NCBI GenBank assembly: GCA_017520105.1
Contig: JAFWRL010000036.1
Coordinates: 1-21,775, forward strand
Source: Fibrobacter sp.
GTDB lineage: Bacteria; Fibrobacterota; Fibrobacteria; Fibrobacterales; Fibrobacteraceae
Reading direction: 5' to 3'
Length of the DNA: 21,775 nt
Shown here: one piece after another, positions 8,202-16,371 of the stretch
Layout of the letters: each line of letters opens with the position of its first letter
Position numbering within the stretch: the stretch's first letter is position 1
Notes under the pieces: generated by a model
What the model saw: only the letters and a program-made list of their open reading frames with translations
Told to the model about the DNA's origin: nothing
Databases searched by the model: none
Made by a program: the position numbers and the translations under genes

Positions 8202-9461
8202 ATGGTCAATTATCGCACTCGATACATCGAAAGCCAGATTGAGCGATTACTCAAGTCCAGTAGCGCTGTTCTAGTCGCAGGGCCTAAATTTTGCGGGAAA
8301 ACCACGACATGTCTTCGTATGTCAAAAAGCAATGTTCGCCTTGCTACACGCCGGAACATTGAACTGGCCCGAATGGAACCGCACAATACTCTCTTGGGCG
8401 AACAACCCAGGCTTATCGACGAGTGGCAGACCGTCCCCGAACTTTGGGACGAGGTCAGAGCATGGGCCGACGAAAATCCTGGTTTCGGACAGTTCATTCT
8501 GACAGGCAGTTCCACCCCTGCAGACAAAAGCCAGATTCACCATTCCGGCGCAGGTCGCATCGTGACGCTCCCCATGCGTCCCATGTCACTTTTTGAATCC
8601 GGCGATTCCACCGGATCCGTTTCGCTTGCGGAACTTTTTTCTAGTGATGCGCCCAATGTTTATGATACAAATGAAAAGCACTCCCTGAAAGACATGGCGT
8701 TCTACACCTGTCGCGGTGGCTGGCCCCTTTCGATTCTTGACGATCGAGAAGTTGCCCTCGATGTCACGGCAAACTATTACAACGGCCTATTTAATTTCGA
8801 TACAAGCGAAAATGAAAAATTCCGCAACAAGAAACCCGAAGTTCTGCGGATGATTCTGCGCAGCTACGCCCGAAACATTTCTACCGAGGCCGCCTACAAG
8901 ACAATCATTCAGGACATTATCGAATCGAACAACCGTACCATGGATACGAAAACCTTTGATGATTACTGGGATGCACTCAAGGATTTGTTCATCATCAGCG
9001 ACATTGAAGCCTGGAACCCGAATCTCCGCAGCAAGGCTGTTGTGCGCACCACGCCCACAAGGCATTTTGTCGATACGTCTATCGCATGCCGGGCGCTCGA
9101 TATTTCTCCCGACGATTTAATGGCCGATTTAAAATCCTTCGGCCTATTCTTTGAGGATTTGGCGGTACGCGATCTGAGCATCTATGCGAGTCTGCTTGGC
9201 GGAACTGTCAAACATTACCGAGACAGTCGCGGACTGGAATGCGATGCGGTTGTCCATACCAGTAAGGGGAAATGGGGTGCCATTGAAATCAAACTTGGTG
9301 GCGACAAACTCATTGAAGAAGGTGTCGCAAACTTGAACAAACTAAAGGATGATATCAACGACCCGAACATGGCCTTTATGGCGATTGTCACCGCCACAGG
9401 CCCCGCATACCGGCGCAAAGACGGAATATGTGTCATTCCACTGAATTGTATGAAAGCGTGA
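8202..9461 (+). CDS. AAA-fold ATPase with C-terminal DUF4143 (PD-(D/E)XK-like) domain
   Basis: A 419-residue cytoplasmic protein of the widespread AAA_14/DUF4143 family, whose biological role is unproven. Seen: Walker A GPKFCGKTT at residues 27-35, Walker B RLIDEWQ at 70-76, and sensor-like FILTGSSTP at about 97-105. The middle region is helical, with a small winged-helix-like part. The C-terminal domain has ECDAVV (E346, D348) and AIEIKLGG (E362, K364), the spacing of a degenerate nuclease core. Length is normal for the family, so the gene looks intact. A ribosome site AGGGG lies about 6 bases before the ATG. It stands alone, divergent from the AT-rich unit and convergent with the ribF end of the next operon. 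GC content is higher than in its left neighbours. Family members are common in accessory regions. Confidence 0.88.
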   Translation: MVNYRTRYIESQIERLLKSSSAVLVAGPKFCGKTTTCLRMSKSNVRLATRRNIELARMEPHNTLLGEQPRLIDEWQTVPELWDEVRAWADENPGFGQFILTGSSTPADKSQIHHSGAGRIVTLPMRPMSLFESGDSTGSVSLAELFSSDAPNVYDTNEKHSLKDMAFYTCRGGWPLSILDDREVALDVTANYYNGLFNFDTSENEKFRNKKPEVLRMILRSYARNISTEAAYKTIIQDIIESNNRTMDTKTFDDYWDALKDLFIISDIEAWNPNLRSKAVVRTTPTRHFVDTSIACRALDISPDDLMADLKSFGLFFEDLAVRDLSIYASLLGGTVKHYRDSRGLECDAVVHTSKGKWGAIEIKLGGDKLIEEGVANLNKLKDDINDPNMAFMAIVTATGPAYRRKDGICVIPLNCMKA

Positions 9462-9472
9462 TTACCATGCTC

Positions 9473-9497
9473 AAAAGTGCTAGATGAAATCCAGCAC
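9473..9497 (-). terminator. Rho-independent terminator of the rimP-ribF operon
   Basis: On the minus strand, 10 bases past the ribF stop, GTGCTGGA and TCTAGCAC form an 8-bp stem (one G-U pair) around a 5-base loop, followed at once by TTTT. On the plus strand the hairpin lacks a T run, so it would not end the convergent ATPase transcript efficiently. Confidence 0.65.
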
Positions 9498-9507
9498 AGG
9501 AGATTGC

Positions 9508-10401
9508 CTATTCCGCCCAGTGGTTTCCGTTGTAATTCTTGGCGGTGTCCGCGTCCATGCCGATTTGACGCACCAAATCTTCGATACTAGCAAATTTCTT
9601 TTCAGGGCGCAAGAAAGCGAGCAAGTCCAATGCTAAATGCTGGCCGTAAATGTCTTCGTCAAAGTCGAGCAGATACGCCTCGATTGCAAGGAAATGTGTT
9701 CCGGGAGTCGTCGGCTGCGTTCCGATGTTCACGACAGAGCGGAAAATGCGTCCATCCGAAAGTCTTGCGCTTGCCACATACACGCCGCTTTTCGGCAAGA
9801 ACTTGTACTGACCAACTTCAACATTCGCAGTCGGGAATCCAATAGTGTGGCCAAGACGCTTACCAACTACGACGGTTCCAGACAAGCGGTACGGGCGGCC
9901 CAAATACGTCTGCGCACGATCGACATCGCCGTTCAAGAGCGCATTGCGCACAGCAGAAGAACTCACGCGTTCGCCCTTGTGCAAGACAATCGAAAGCATT
10001 TGCGTACTTAGTTCTGGGAACGCCTCAGTAATCGTCTCGTAATTGCCCTTGCCGCCAGCCCCAAAACAATGGTCATGCCCAAAGAACATCGATGCGACAT
10101 TCCGTTTTTCAATCAGCTCTGTGCGGACAAACTCGTCAAACGGGAGTTTCGCCATCTCGTGCGTAAACGGCAAAACTAAAAATTCAAGTCCAAGACTTTC
10201 GATAAATTCGCGTTTTTCTTCGGTCGTCGTGAGGAGCAAGGGGTCACCCGGCCCACGCAACACATAATTGGAATGAGGTTCAAAGCTAATGACAGTCGGC
10301 TGCAAACCATTCACTTCGGCGACCGCCTTGAGCGTGCGGAAAAGCGCTTGGTGCCCCAAATGGCATCCATCAAAATTACCCATTGTCACAGCGCGTTTCA
10401 T
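9508..10401 (-). CDS. ribF: Bifunctional riboflavin kinase / FAD synthetase
   Basis: Makes FMN from riboflavin and ATP, then FAD from FMN and ATP, in the cytoplasm. The N-terminal adenylyltransferase domain shows TMGNFDGCHLGHQ (the HxGH signature; Val is usual where Cys stands) and FGHDHCFGAGGKGN. Then come the SSSAVR motif and the kinase domain with LGRPYRLSG and GFPTANV, which bind ATP/Mg and riboflavin. Length (297) is typical. I prefer the ATG at 10401: AAGGA is 8 bases upstream, while the GTG at 10407 would leave only two bases. Last gene of the rimP-nusA-infB-rbfA-truB-ribF cluster, a common arrangement after truB, and followed by a hairpin terminator. The 67-base gap to truB holds a short dispersed repeat. 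Confidence 0.95.
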   Translation of the reverse strand: MKRAVTMGNFDGCHLGHQALFRTLKAVAEVNGLQPTVISFEPHSNYVLRGPGDPLLLTTTEEKREFIESLGLEFLVLPFTHEMAKLPFDEFVRTELIEKRNVASMFFGHDHCFGAGGKGNYETITEAFPELSTQMLSIVLHKGERVSSSAVRNALLNGDVDRAQTYLGRPYRLSGTVVVGKRLGHTIGFPTANVEVGQYKFLPKSGVYVASARLSDGRIFRSVVNIGTQPTTPGTHFLAIEAYLLDFDEDIYGQHLALDLLAFLRPEKKFASIEDLVRQIGMDADTAKNYNGNHWAE

Positions 10402-10446
10402 TTTCACAATCCTTCAAATACCGTAGCAATCTAATATCAATGACAA

Positions 10447-10468
10447 GGTCCCTGAGCCTGCCGAAGGG
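10447..10468. repeat. Short dispersed repeat touching the truB stop codon
   Basis: The segment contains CCCTGAGCCTGCCGAAGGG, with CCCT/AGGG ends, a form of intergenic repeat seen in many bacterial genomes. It abuts the truB stop codon (TAG at 10469-10471) with no base between. Only one copy is in this window, so its repeat status rests on memory of the motif. Confidence 0.4.
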
Positions 10469-11479
10469 CTATTCATCCTCGCCCAAATAAAACTTGGGGC
10501 AAATGCGGCCTGGGTCATAAACGCCAAGTCCAACAACTGTACCGTCCTTATCAGCAGTAAAAATAAACTTTTCGAATCCCGGCTCCGTACTTAAATTTTC
10601 GACAGGAGTGTGCCACGGCACCCAATTTCCTAAACGAATCGCCTTGATTTGGTCATCATTCAGGCGCACCACCGGAAAATCCAGCACCTGATCGACAGGG
10701 AGCAAATGTTCCGGCGTGAGAGCGTCCCCGCGAACGGCGCGGTCAACAGTCACGTTTCCAATGCGGTGGCGGCGGATCATCGACACGCAGCCGCAAGTTC
10801 CAAGAGCTCGGGCGATATCACGCCCTAAAGCGCGGATATATGTTCCCTTGCTGCAGTTGCATTCCAAATCAAACGTGGCAAAGCTCTTGCCAGAAGCACC
10901 TTCCGTTTCGAAACCCTCGCCGATAACCTTCAACGACGAAATATGGATGCGGCGGGGTTTCAGTTCAATCTGCTTGCCGCGTTCCATCCAATCGCTAGCA
11001 CGGCGGCCGTCAATTTTCACGGCACAATACTTTGGCGGAATCTGGTCGATATCGCCAATGAACTGCGGCAAAACCGCTTCGAGGTCCGCGCGCGTCACCG
11101 ATGGCACTCCGCACTGGATCCTTCGACTTCGCTCCGCTTCGCTCAGGATGACACCTTCAGAATGGCATTCAACCTCGCCTCTCTCGTCTCTCGTCTCTAC
11201 TCTCTCATCTGTACGCACCACTTCCCCGTCCCATTCGAGGGTGTCGGTCTCGTAGCCCAGATGAAGGCGGAACGTATAGCATTTATCCTTCGCCTCGACA
11301 TACGGCAAAAGGCGCGTCGCACGCCCAGTAGCAGCGATAATCAGCCCGCTTGCACGCAAATCAAGCGTTCCCGCATGCCCAACGCGTTTAGTACAAAAGA
11401 CCCTTTTCAGAGGGAAAAGGGCCTTAAAAGATGTTTCACCTGCAATTTTGTCCAACAGGACGAAGCCGGAAGAGGCCAA
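10469..11479 (-). CDS. truB: tRNA pseudouridine-55 synthase with a repeat-derived insert
   Basis: Converts U55 of the tRNA T-loop to pseudouridine. Seen: SSGFVLLDKIAGETS at the N-terminus, the catalytic motif GHAGTLDLRASG with D40 as nucleophile (the Pro that usually follows GTLD is Leu here), IPPKYCAVKIDGRRA, and CSKGTYIRALGRDIA. It starts at TTG 11479, directly after the rbfA stop (TAA), with GGGG about 8 bases upstream inside rbfA, so it is translationally coupled. About residues 93-127 form an extra segment not found in normal TruB, encoded by two dispersed repeats (ETRDER and SEGVILSEAERSRRI). The flanks on both sides align with the family, so the insert is in frame and was probably tolerated in a surface loop. 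Confidence 0.94.
   Translation of the reverse strand: MASSGFVLLDKIAGETSFKALFPLKRVFCTKRVGHAGTLDLRASGLIIAATGRATRLLPYVEAKDKCYTFRLHLGYETDTLEWDGEVVRTDERVETRDERGEVECHSEGVILSEAERSRRIQCGVPSVTRADLEAVLPQFIGDIDQIPPKYCAVKIDGRRASDWMERGKQIELKPRRIHISSLKVIGEGFETEGASGKSFATFDLECNCSKGTYIRALGRDIARALGTCGCVSMIRRHRIGNVTVDRAVRGDALTPEHLLPVDQVLDFPVVRLNDDQIKAIRLGNWVPWHTPVENLSTEPGFEKFIFTADKDGTVVGLGVYDPGRICPKFYLGEDE
11116..11152. repeat. Dispersed repeat inside truB (encodes VILSEAERSRRIQ)
   Basis: The plus strand reads GGATCCTTCGACTTCGCTCC then GCTTCGCTCAGGATGAC. This is a well-known kind of dispersed repeat that is normally intergenic. Here it is translated in frame within truB. Confidence 0.55.
11173..11210. repeat. 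CTCTCGT-type simple repeat inside truB
   Basis: CTCTCGTCTCTCGTCTCTAC with flanking CTCTC units. The same family recurs at 21562-21593, where it also encodes ETRDER within a protein, on the same coding strand and in the same reading frame. Confidence 0.6.
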
Positions 11480-11833
11480 TTAAAGATCCCCTTTCTGCTT
11501 CAGTTCTGCAAGAATTTCTTCGATATGCATAGCGTGTTCGAGATTCTCGTCCAGAACGAACTTGAGTTCCGGAACCTTGAAAATTTTCAAAGCCTTGCCC
11601 AAAACGCCACGGATAAAGCCGGCGGAGTTGTTGGGTCCGACAAGCGTATCACGCTTTTCTTTGTCGGAACCCATCACTGAGACGAGTGCTTTTGCGTAGC
11701 TAAGGTCCTCAGTAATATCCACACGGGTAATGCTTGCGAGTGTGCTCACGCGCGGATCCTTCAAGCCCTTCTGGATGAGCTTCCCGATTTCTTCGCGGAA
11801 TTGTTCGCCTAATCTATCAGTTCTTCTAGTCAT
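11480..11833 (-). CDS. rbfA: 30S ribosome-binding factor A
   Basis: Cold-shock-associated factor that binds the 30S subunit near the 5' helix of 16S rRNA during late maturation. A KH-like fold of 117 residues, the usual length. Seen: RLGEQFREEIGKLIQKGLKDPRVS at the N-terminus (residues 7-30), VDITEDLSYAKALVSV, and the C-terminal PELKFVLDENLEHAMHIEEI with the family motif around the final helix. The stop TAA touches the TTG start of truB. No ribosome site can be seen before its ATG, because a 157-bp repeat element lies immediately upstream (7-bp units right up to the start codon). Translation must rely on other features or on readthrough from infB. Confidence 0.95.
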   Translation of the reverse strand: MTRRTDRLGEQFREEIGKLIQKGLKDPRVSTLASITRVDITEDLSYAKALVSVMGSDKEKRDTLVGPNNSAGFIRGVLGKALKIFKVPELKFVLDENLEHAMHIEEILAELKQKGDL

Positions 11834-11990
11834 TATTAGGTTTTAGGTTGTAGGTTATAGGTATGGGGTCGCGCTAAAGCGCTCTGGGCACGCTTCGCTT
11901 TGAGCTTATGAGCAAAAGCATGTCAATTTCATGCAATTAGCTCATACCTCAGAGGACCGAAGGTCCGTGCCCATAGCCCATAGCTACACT
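11834..11990. repeat. 157-bp repeat element with 7-bp tandem units between infB and rbfA
   Basis: The left end holds TATTAGG, TTTTAGG, TTGTAGG, TTATAGG and TATGGGG, five tandem 7-bp units. The right end holds CCCATAG twice, the inverse orientation. Inside, CTGGGCACG (11884-11892) pairs with CGTGCCCATAG (from 11966), CTTATGAGC with GCTCATA, and GCATG with CATGC, giving a long broken palindrome. It fills almost the whole infB-rbfA gap. Confidence 0.65.
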
Positions 11991-11998
11991 TCTAAGTT

Positions 11999-14900
11999 CT
12001 AATTACTTTCCTTCGCCGCTTCGGCAGCAGCCTTCTGCTTTTCCTCGGCTTCTTCGCGGGCAACGTCTTCCAACGTACGGGCAACCTTGACTTCCTTGAA
12101 GAAGATGAGGCTGTCGCCTTCCTTGATATCGTCGTAACCCTTGAGGCCAATACCGCACTCGAAGCCACGAGCGACAGACTTGACGTCGTCCTTCATGCGC
12201 TTGAGAGACTGTACCGCGGTCGTACCGAGTTCGATACCGTTACGATAGACGCGGACATGGCTCGTGCGGTCCACTTCGCCGTCGGTAACCATACAGCCGG
12301 CAATGAGACCGACCTTCGGGACCTTGAACACCTGGCGGATTTCGGCTTCGCCAACGAGTTCTTCGCGCATGATCGGCTTGAGGAGGCCTTCCACGGCGTT
12401 CTTGATATCTTCGATACAGTCGTAAATCACGCGGTAATTGCGGATTTCGATGCCTTCCTTCTGGGCCATTTCGCGGACAGCGAGAGACGGCATGAGATGG
12501 AAGGAGATGATGATTGCCTGTGCAGTCGTCGCAAACAGGATATCGGATTCCGTAATCGTACCCACACCCTTGCGGATGATGTTGACGCGGACTTCCTTGT
12601 TGGTAAGCTTTTCGAGGGAAGCAGCCAAAGCTTCTGCGGAACCGCCCACGTCAGCCTTGACGATGAGGTTGAGTTCGGAGAGTTTGCCTTCCTTCTTGTC
12701 GTTGAAGGAATTTTCGAGAGAAACAGTCTTACGGGCGCGGAGATCGCGTTCACGGGCGGCCATGCGGCGCTTGGACGCAATTTCACGTGCTGTCTTTTCG
12801 TCTTCGACCACGACAAGTTCGTCACCAGCCTGCGGAGTACCGTCAAAGCCGAGTACCTGGCACGGAGCGGACGGAGGAGCTTCCTTCAACTGGGCACCAC
12901 GTTCATTGAACATGGCACGGACACGACCGGCGTAGATACCGCAAACGAACGGGTCACCCACATGGAGCGTACCGTTCTGCACAAGAATCGTCGCCATGGA
13001 ACCCTTACCCACGTCGAGCTTGGATTCAACGACAGCGCCACGGGCGTGTGTATTCGGATTTGCCTTGAGTTCCAAAATTTCAGCTTCGAGAGCAAGCGTT
13101 TCGAGGAGGACATCCATGCCCTGGCCCGTGCGTGCAGAAACTTCGATACAGCTGGTCTGACCACCCCACTGTTCGACTTCGACACCGCGTTCAGCGAGCT
13201 GAGCGCGAATCTTGTCCGGATTTGCGGTGGGCAAGTCCATCTTCGTGATGGCAACGACCATCGGAACGTGTTCACGTTTCGCAAGTTCAATACATTCAAC
13301 GGTCTGCGGCATCACCATAGAGTCGGCTGCCACAACGAGAACGATAACGTCCGTCACCTGGGAACCGCGAGCACGCATAGCGCTGAACGCTTCGTGACCC
13401 GGAGTATCGAGGAACGTGACCTTACCCTGCTTGGTGGTAACTTCGTAAGCACCGATATGCTGCGTAATGCCACCCGATTCGCCAGACACCACATGAGTCT
13501 TACGAATCCAGTCGAGAAGAGAAGTCTTACCGTGGTCAACGTGGCCCATGACAGTAACCACCGGATGACGCGGCTGGAGATTTTCTTCGCTTTCTTCTTC
13601 GACTCCGAGAACTTCTTCTTCGTATTCTTCCATCAGCTGAGCTTCGTAACCGAATTCATCAGCCAAAATCTGGATCGTTTCGAAATCGAGGCGAGCGTTA
13701 ATGGTCACCATCATGCCCATTTCCATGCACTTTGCGATAACGCGTGCCGGCATCTGGTCCATAAGACCTGCAAGTTCGCCCACGGTAATGAAGTCGGAGG
13801 TCTTGAGAATCTTCTTTTCTTCACCCGTAATGTTTTCGGAGTGATCCTTGTGATAAACTTTCTTGACCGGGTTCTTGGAGAGGGACGCCATCACGCGGGA
13901 GACGTTCTGACGGACGGCTTCCTGCTGCTGCTCCTTCTGCATTTCCTGACGGTCTTTAGTATTGCTGCGGCGGTTCTTGTCATTGGCATGGCGTCCGTTC
14001 TGGCCCTTGCCATTGCCCTTGCCGTTCTGGTTGTTCTGGCCGAGAGCCTGACCGCCGTTGGAAGCGTTGAAAGCTTCCTGCATGGAGCCGCTGGAGAACC
14101 CGCCGTTGCGTCCGGTATAGCCGCGGCTACTGCTGCTCGCGTTACCACCATTCGGGCGACGGTTGTTGTTATTGTTGTTGCGGTTGTCGTTACCGCCGTT
14201 GTTGTTCGAAAGACGGCCAAACGTACCCGTGTAACCCTGACCGTTATTGTTGCCATTGCCGTTGCGCGAAGCATTCGGACGATGGTTGCCACGAGCGGCC
14301 TGTGCCTGCTGGCGAGATTTCTCGATACGGGCGAGAATCGCCGCATCGGGTTTGAACACCTGAGCCTTCATCGGGGGCTGCTTGAGTTCCGTAGAAGCGG
14401 ACATCATAGTCGGTTGCGGTGCAGCCGCCGGTGTGGCAGCGGGCTTTGGAGCCGGAGCAGCGGGCTTTACGCTCGGAGCCGGGGCCGCTGGTTTTGCGAC
14501 CGGGGCGGTTTGCGCAGGTGCGGGTGCTGCCGGGGCGGCGGGAGCAGCAGGCTTTACGACCGGAGCGACTGGTGCCGGAGAGGGAGCAGCGGGTTTTGCC
14601 ACCGGAGCAGCTTGTGCCGGGGCCGGAGTCGCAAGCTTCGGGGCAACCGGTGTAGGTGCCGGGGCGGCCGGTTTTACGGCAGCCGGAGCGGCAGGCTTTG
14701 CGACCGGAGATTTCGGATCCTGTTTGGCGACAGCCTTCGGGGCATCCTTGCGGGCACCCGGGCCTTTCTTCAAGCTCACCTTCAAGCCGAGCTTGTTCGT
14801 CGCGACCGACGTTTCCTTCTTCTTTGCAGGAGCGGAAGCGGAAGAATCCGATTCAGAAGTATTGGCCTTCTTCAGATTCTTGTTGCGGGCATCCTGCTTC

Positions 14901-15073
14901 TGTTTTTCGGCAGCGGCAGCCTCCTCAATCTTTTCAAAGTCTGCCATATCCAATTTGGACATATGGGTACGAACCGCAACGCCTGCGTCGCGAAGCAGTT
15001 TCATCACCACATCAACCTTCAATCCATGAGCATCAGCCCAATCCTTAGGTTTCATTTGAGATTCATTCGTCAT
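11999..15073 (-). CDS. infB: Translation initiation factor IF-2
   Basis: GTPase that brings fMet-tRNA to the 30S subunit and promotes 50S joining. I chose the ATG at 15073; a TTG at 15088 is in frame, but AGGA lies almost on top of it. Domains (1024 residues): IF2_N at about 8-60 (PKDWADAHGLKVDVVMKLL), a long Ala/Pro/Lys linker (about 110-225), an Asn/Gly-rich low-complexity part (about 255-360), a second IF2_N region at about 415-475, the G domain, then domains II-IV. G1 is GHVDHGKTS (about 509), G3 DTPGHEAF (about 553), and G4 is TKMD (T610), where IF-2 normally has NKxD. Third gene of the operon, 62 bases after nusA. Its antisense frame stays open only because TTA, CTA and TCA codons are avoided, a sign of strong codon bias. 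Confidence 0.97.
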   Translation of the reverse strand: MTNESQMKPKDWADAHGLKVDVVMKLLRDAGVAVRTHMSKLDMADFEKIEEAAAAEKQKQDARNKNLKKANTSESDSSASAPAKKKETSVATNKLGLKVSLKKGPGARKDAPKAVAKQDPKSPVAKPAAPAAVKPAAPAPTPVAPKLATPAPAQAAPVAKPAAPSPAPVAPVVKPAAPAAPAAPAPAQTAPVAKPAAPAPSVKPAAPAPKPAATPAAAPQPTMMSASTELKQPPMKAQVFKPDAAILARIEKSRQQAQAARGNHRPNASRNGNGNNNGQGYTGTFGRLSNNNGGNDNRNNNNNNRRPNGGNASSSSRGYTGRNGGFSSGSMQEAFNASNGGQALGQNNQNGKGNGKGQNGRHANDKNRRSNTKDRQEMQKEQQQEAVRQNVSRVMASLSKNPVKKVYHKDHSENITGEEKKILKTSDFITVGELAGLMDQMPARVIAKCMEMGMMVTINARLDFETIQILADEFGYEAQLMEEYEEEVLGVEEESEENLQPRHPVVTVMGHVDHGKTSLLDWIRKTHVVSGESGGITQHIGAYEVTTKQGKVTFLDTPGHEAFSAMRARGSQVTDVIVLVVAADSMVMPQTVECIELAKREHVPMVVAITKMDLPTANPDKIRAQLAERGVEVEQWGGQTSCIEVSARTGQGMDVLLETLALEAEILELKANPNTHARGAVVESKLDVGKGSMATILVQNGTLHVGDPFVCGIYAGRVRAMFNERGAQLKEAPPSAPCQVLGFDGTPQAGDELVVVEDEKTAREIASKRRMAARERDLRARKTVSLENSFNDKKEGKLSELNLIVKADVGGSAEALAASLEKLTNKEVRVNIIRKGVGTITESDILFATTAQAIIISFHLMPSLAVREMAQKEGIEIRNYRVIYDCIEDIKNAVEGLLKPIMREELVGEAEIRQVFKVPKVGLIAGCMVTDGEVDRTSHVRVYRNGIELGTTAVQSLKRMKDDVKSVARGFECGIGLKGYDDIKEGDSLIFFKEVKVARTLEDVAREEAEEKQKAAAEAAKESN

Positions 15074-15135
15074 GAATAGCCTATTCAATTCCTTTTCTTA
15101 TTCTTCCGTTAAACTATTGCCCTGCGCAAAAGTTT

Positions 15136-16356
15136 TTAAGCGTTAACGTCCTTACCTGCAGCAGCTTTTGCCTTTCTGTCTTCGTCAGCGCGCTTCGCTC
15201 TCATTCTTCTTTCATCCTCATAATTGCTCATGAGAATCTTGTTCTTGGATTCTTCGTCCATCTGTGACCATTCCTGCTCACCATGGACATCGAGCTTGCG
15301 GTCCACCAAGCGACCGGCGAGTTCCACGTTCTGGCCACCCTTACCGATAGCCTGAGCGAGATTTTCGTCATCAACGATAATCACGATACGGTCCGTATCC
15401 GGAACCGGGAACATCTTGAGGACAGAAGCCGGAGCCAAGGAACGTTGTACGAACACATCGAAATTTTCGTCCCAGTGGACGATATCGATACGTTCGTTGC
15501 CAAGTTCGCGAACAATCGTCTGAACGCGGGCACCCTTCATGCCGACGCAAGCGCCGACCGGGTCAATCTTTTCGTCACGAGAATAGACGGCAATCTTTGC
15601 ACGGCGATTCTTGGAGTCGCGGGCCACAGCCTTGATTTCGACAGTGCCTTCGTAGATTTCAGGAACTTCCTGACGGAGGAGCGCCCTGAGGAAGTCCGCG
15701 TTCGCTCTAGACAAAATAACCTGGGCACCGCTTTTGGTCGATTCCTCGACGCGGGCGATGACGGCCTTCACAGAAGCGCCCTGAGTCAAGCGTTCGTGCG
15801 GAATCTGTTCGCGAGCTGGGAGTTCCGCTTCAATCTTGTTGCCCAAATCCACGATAACGTTACGTTGTTCCAAGCGAAGCACCGTACCGTTGATAATCGT
15901 ACCGATGCGGCTGCGGTAGATGTCCATGATGCGCTGGCATTCGGCACTGCGGATGTGCTGCGTCAAAAGCTGCTTTGCCGTTTGGATAGCCTGACGACCG
16001 AAGGAGGACGTCGGGAGTTCCATGTAAAGGCTGTCGCCAGCCTGAGCGTCTTCGTTAAAGTCGCGAGCTTCTTCGACAAGCATGTAGCCTTCATCCAATT
16101 CAGCCACTTCATCGGCAGTCATGTTCGGATCGTAGTCCGGATAATCATCGACAACTTCGACGTTCAAGAACACATGGACTTCGTTTGTTTCCATGTCGAT
16201 ATCGACGTTGATTTTCTTTTCGATGTGCAAGTACTTGCGAGCCGCAGAAATGAGTGCCTTCTTGAGGGCGTCCAAAATCACGGAATCATCGACACTCTTG
16301 TCTTCAACGACTTCCTTGAGCACGTCGAGCAAGCTAATTTTCGGTTCGTTCTTCAT
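15136..16356 (-). CDS. nusA: Transcription elongation/termination factor NusA
   Basis: Binds RNA polymerase and nascent RNA to control pausing, termination and antitermination. The 406 residues comprise the N-terminal polymerase-binding domain (about 1-125, acidic insert at DDYPDYDPNMTADEVAELDE), S1 (about 150-205, GTIINGTVLRLEQRNVIVDLG split by the usual loop), KH1 (about 215-290, GACVGMKGARVQ) and KH2 (about 300-365, AQAIGKGGQNVELAG). It lacks the acidic C-terminal repeats of E. coli NusA, as in many phyla, and ends in a charged Lys/Arg/Ala tail. The ribosome site GGAAGG is about 7 bases before ATG. It follows rimP by 15 bases and precedes infB, the conserved order. Confidence 0.96.
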   Translation of the reverse strand: MKNEPKISLLDVLKEVVEDKSVDDSVILDALKKALISAARKYLHIEKKINVDIDMETNEVHVFLNVEVVDDYPDYDPNMTADEVAELDEGYMLVEEARDFNEDAQAGDSLYMELPTSSFGRQAIQTAKQLLTQHIRSAECQRIMDIYRSRIGTIINGTVLRLEQRNVIVDLGNKIEAELPAREQIPHERLTQGASVKAVIARVEESTKSGAQVILSRANADFLRALLRQEVPEIYEGTVEIKAVARDSKNRRAKIAVYSRDEKIDPVGACVGMKGARVQTIVRELGNERIDIVHWDENFDVFVQRSLAPASVLKMFPVPDTDRIVIIVDDENLAQAIGKGGQNVELAGRLVDRKLDVHGEQEWSQMDEESKNKILMSNYEDERRMRAKRADEDRKAKAAAGKDVNA

Positions 16357-16371
16357 AAGTTGACCTTCCTA

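Noticed and set aside
14100..14700. Possible repeat array in the GC-rich Pro/Ala and Asn-rich stretch
   Set aside because: It is coding low-complexity sequence of the IF-2 linker, typical of the family, with no constant DNA repeat unit.
12257..15079. A 940-codon open frame antisense to infB
   Set aside because: It is codon-aligned with infB, so it is open only because infB avoids TTA, CTA and TCA codons. The product is His/Arg/Phe-rich with no known fold, and no ribosome site was seen.
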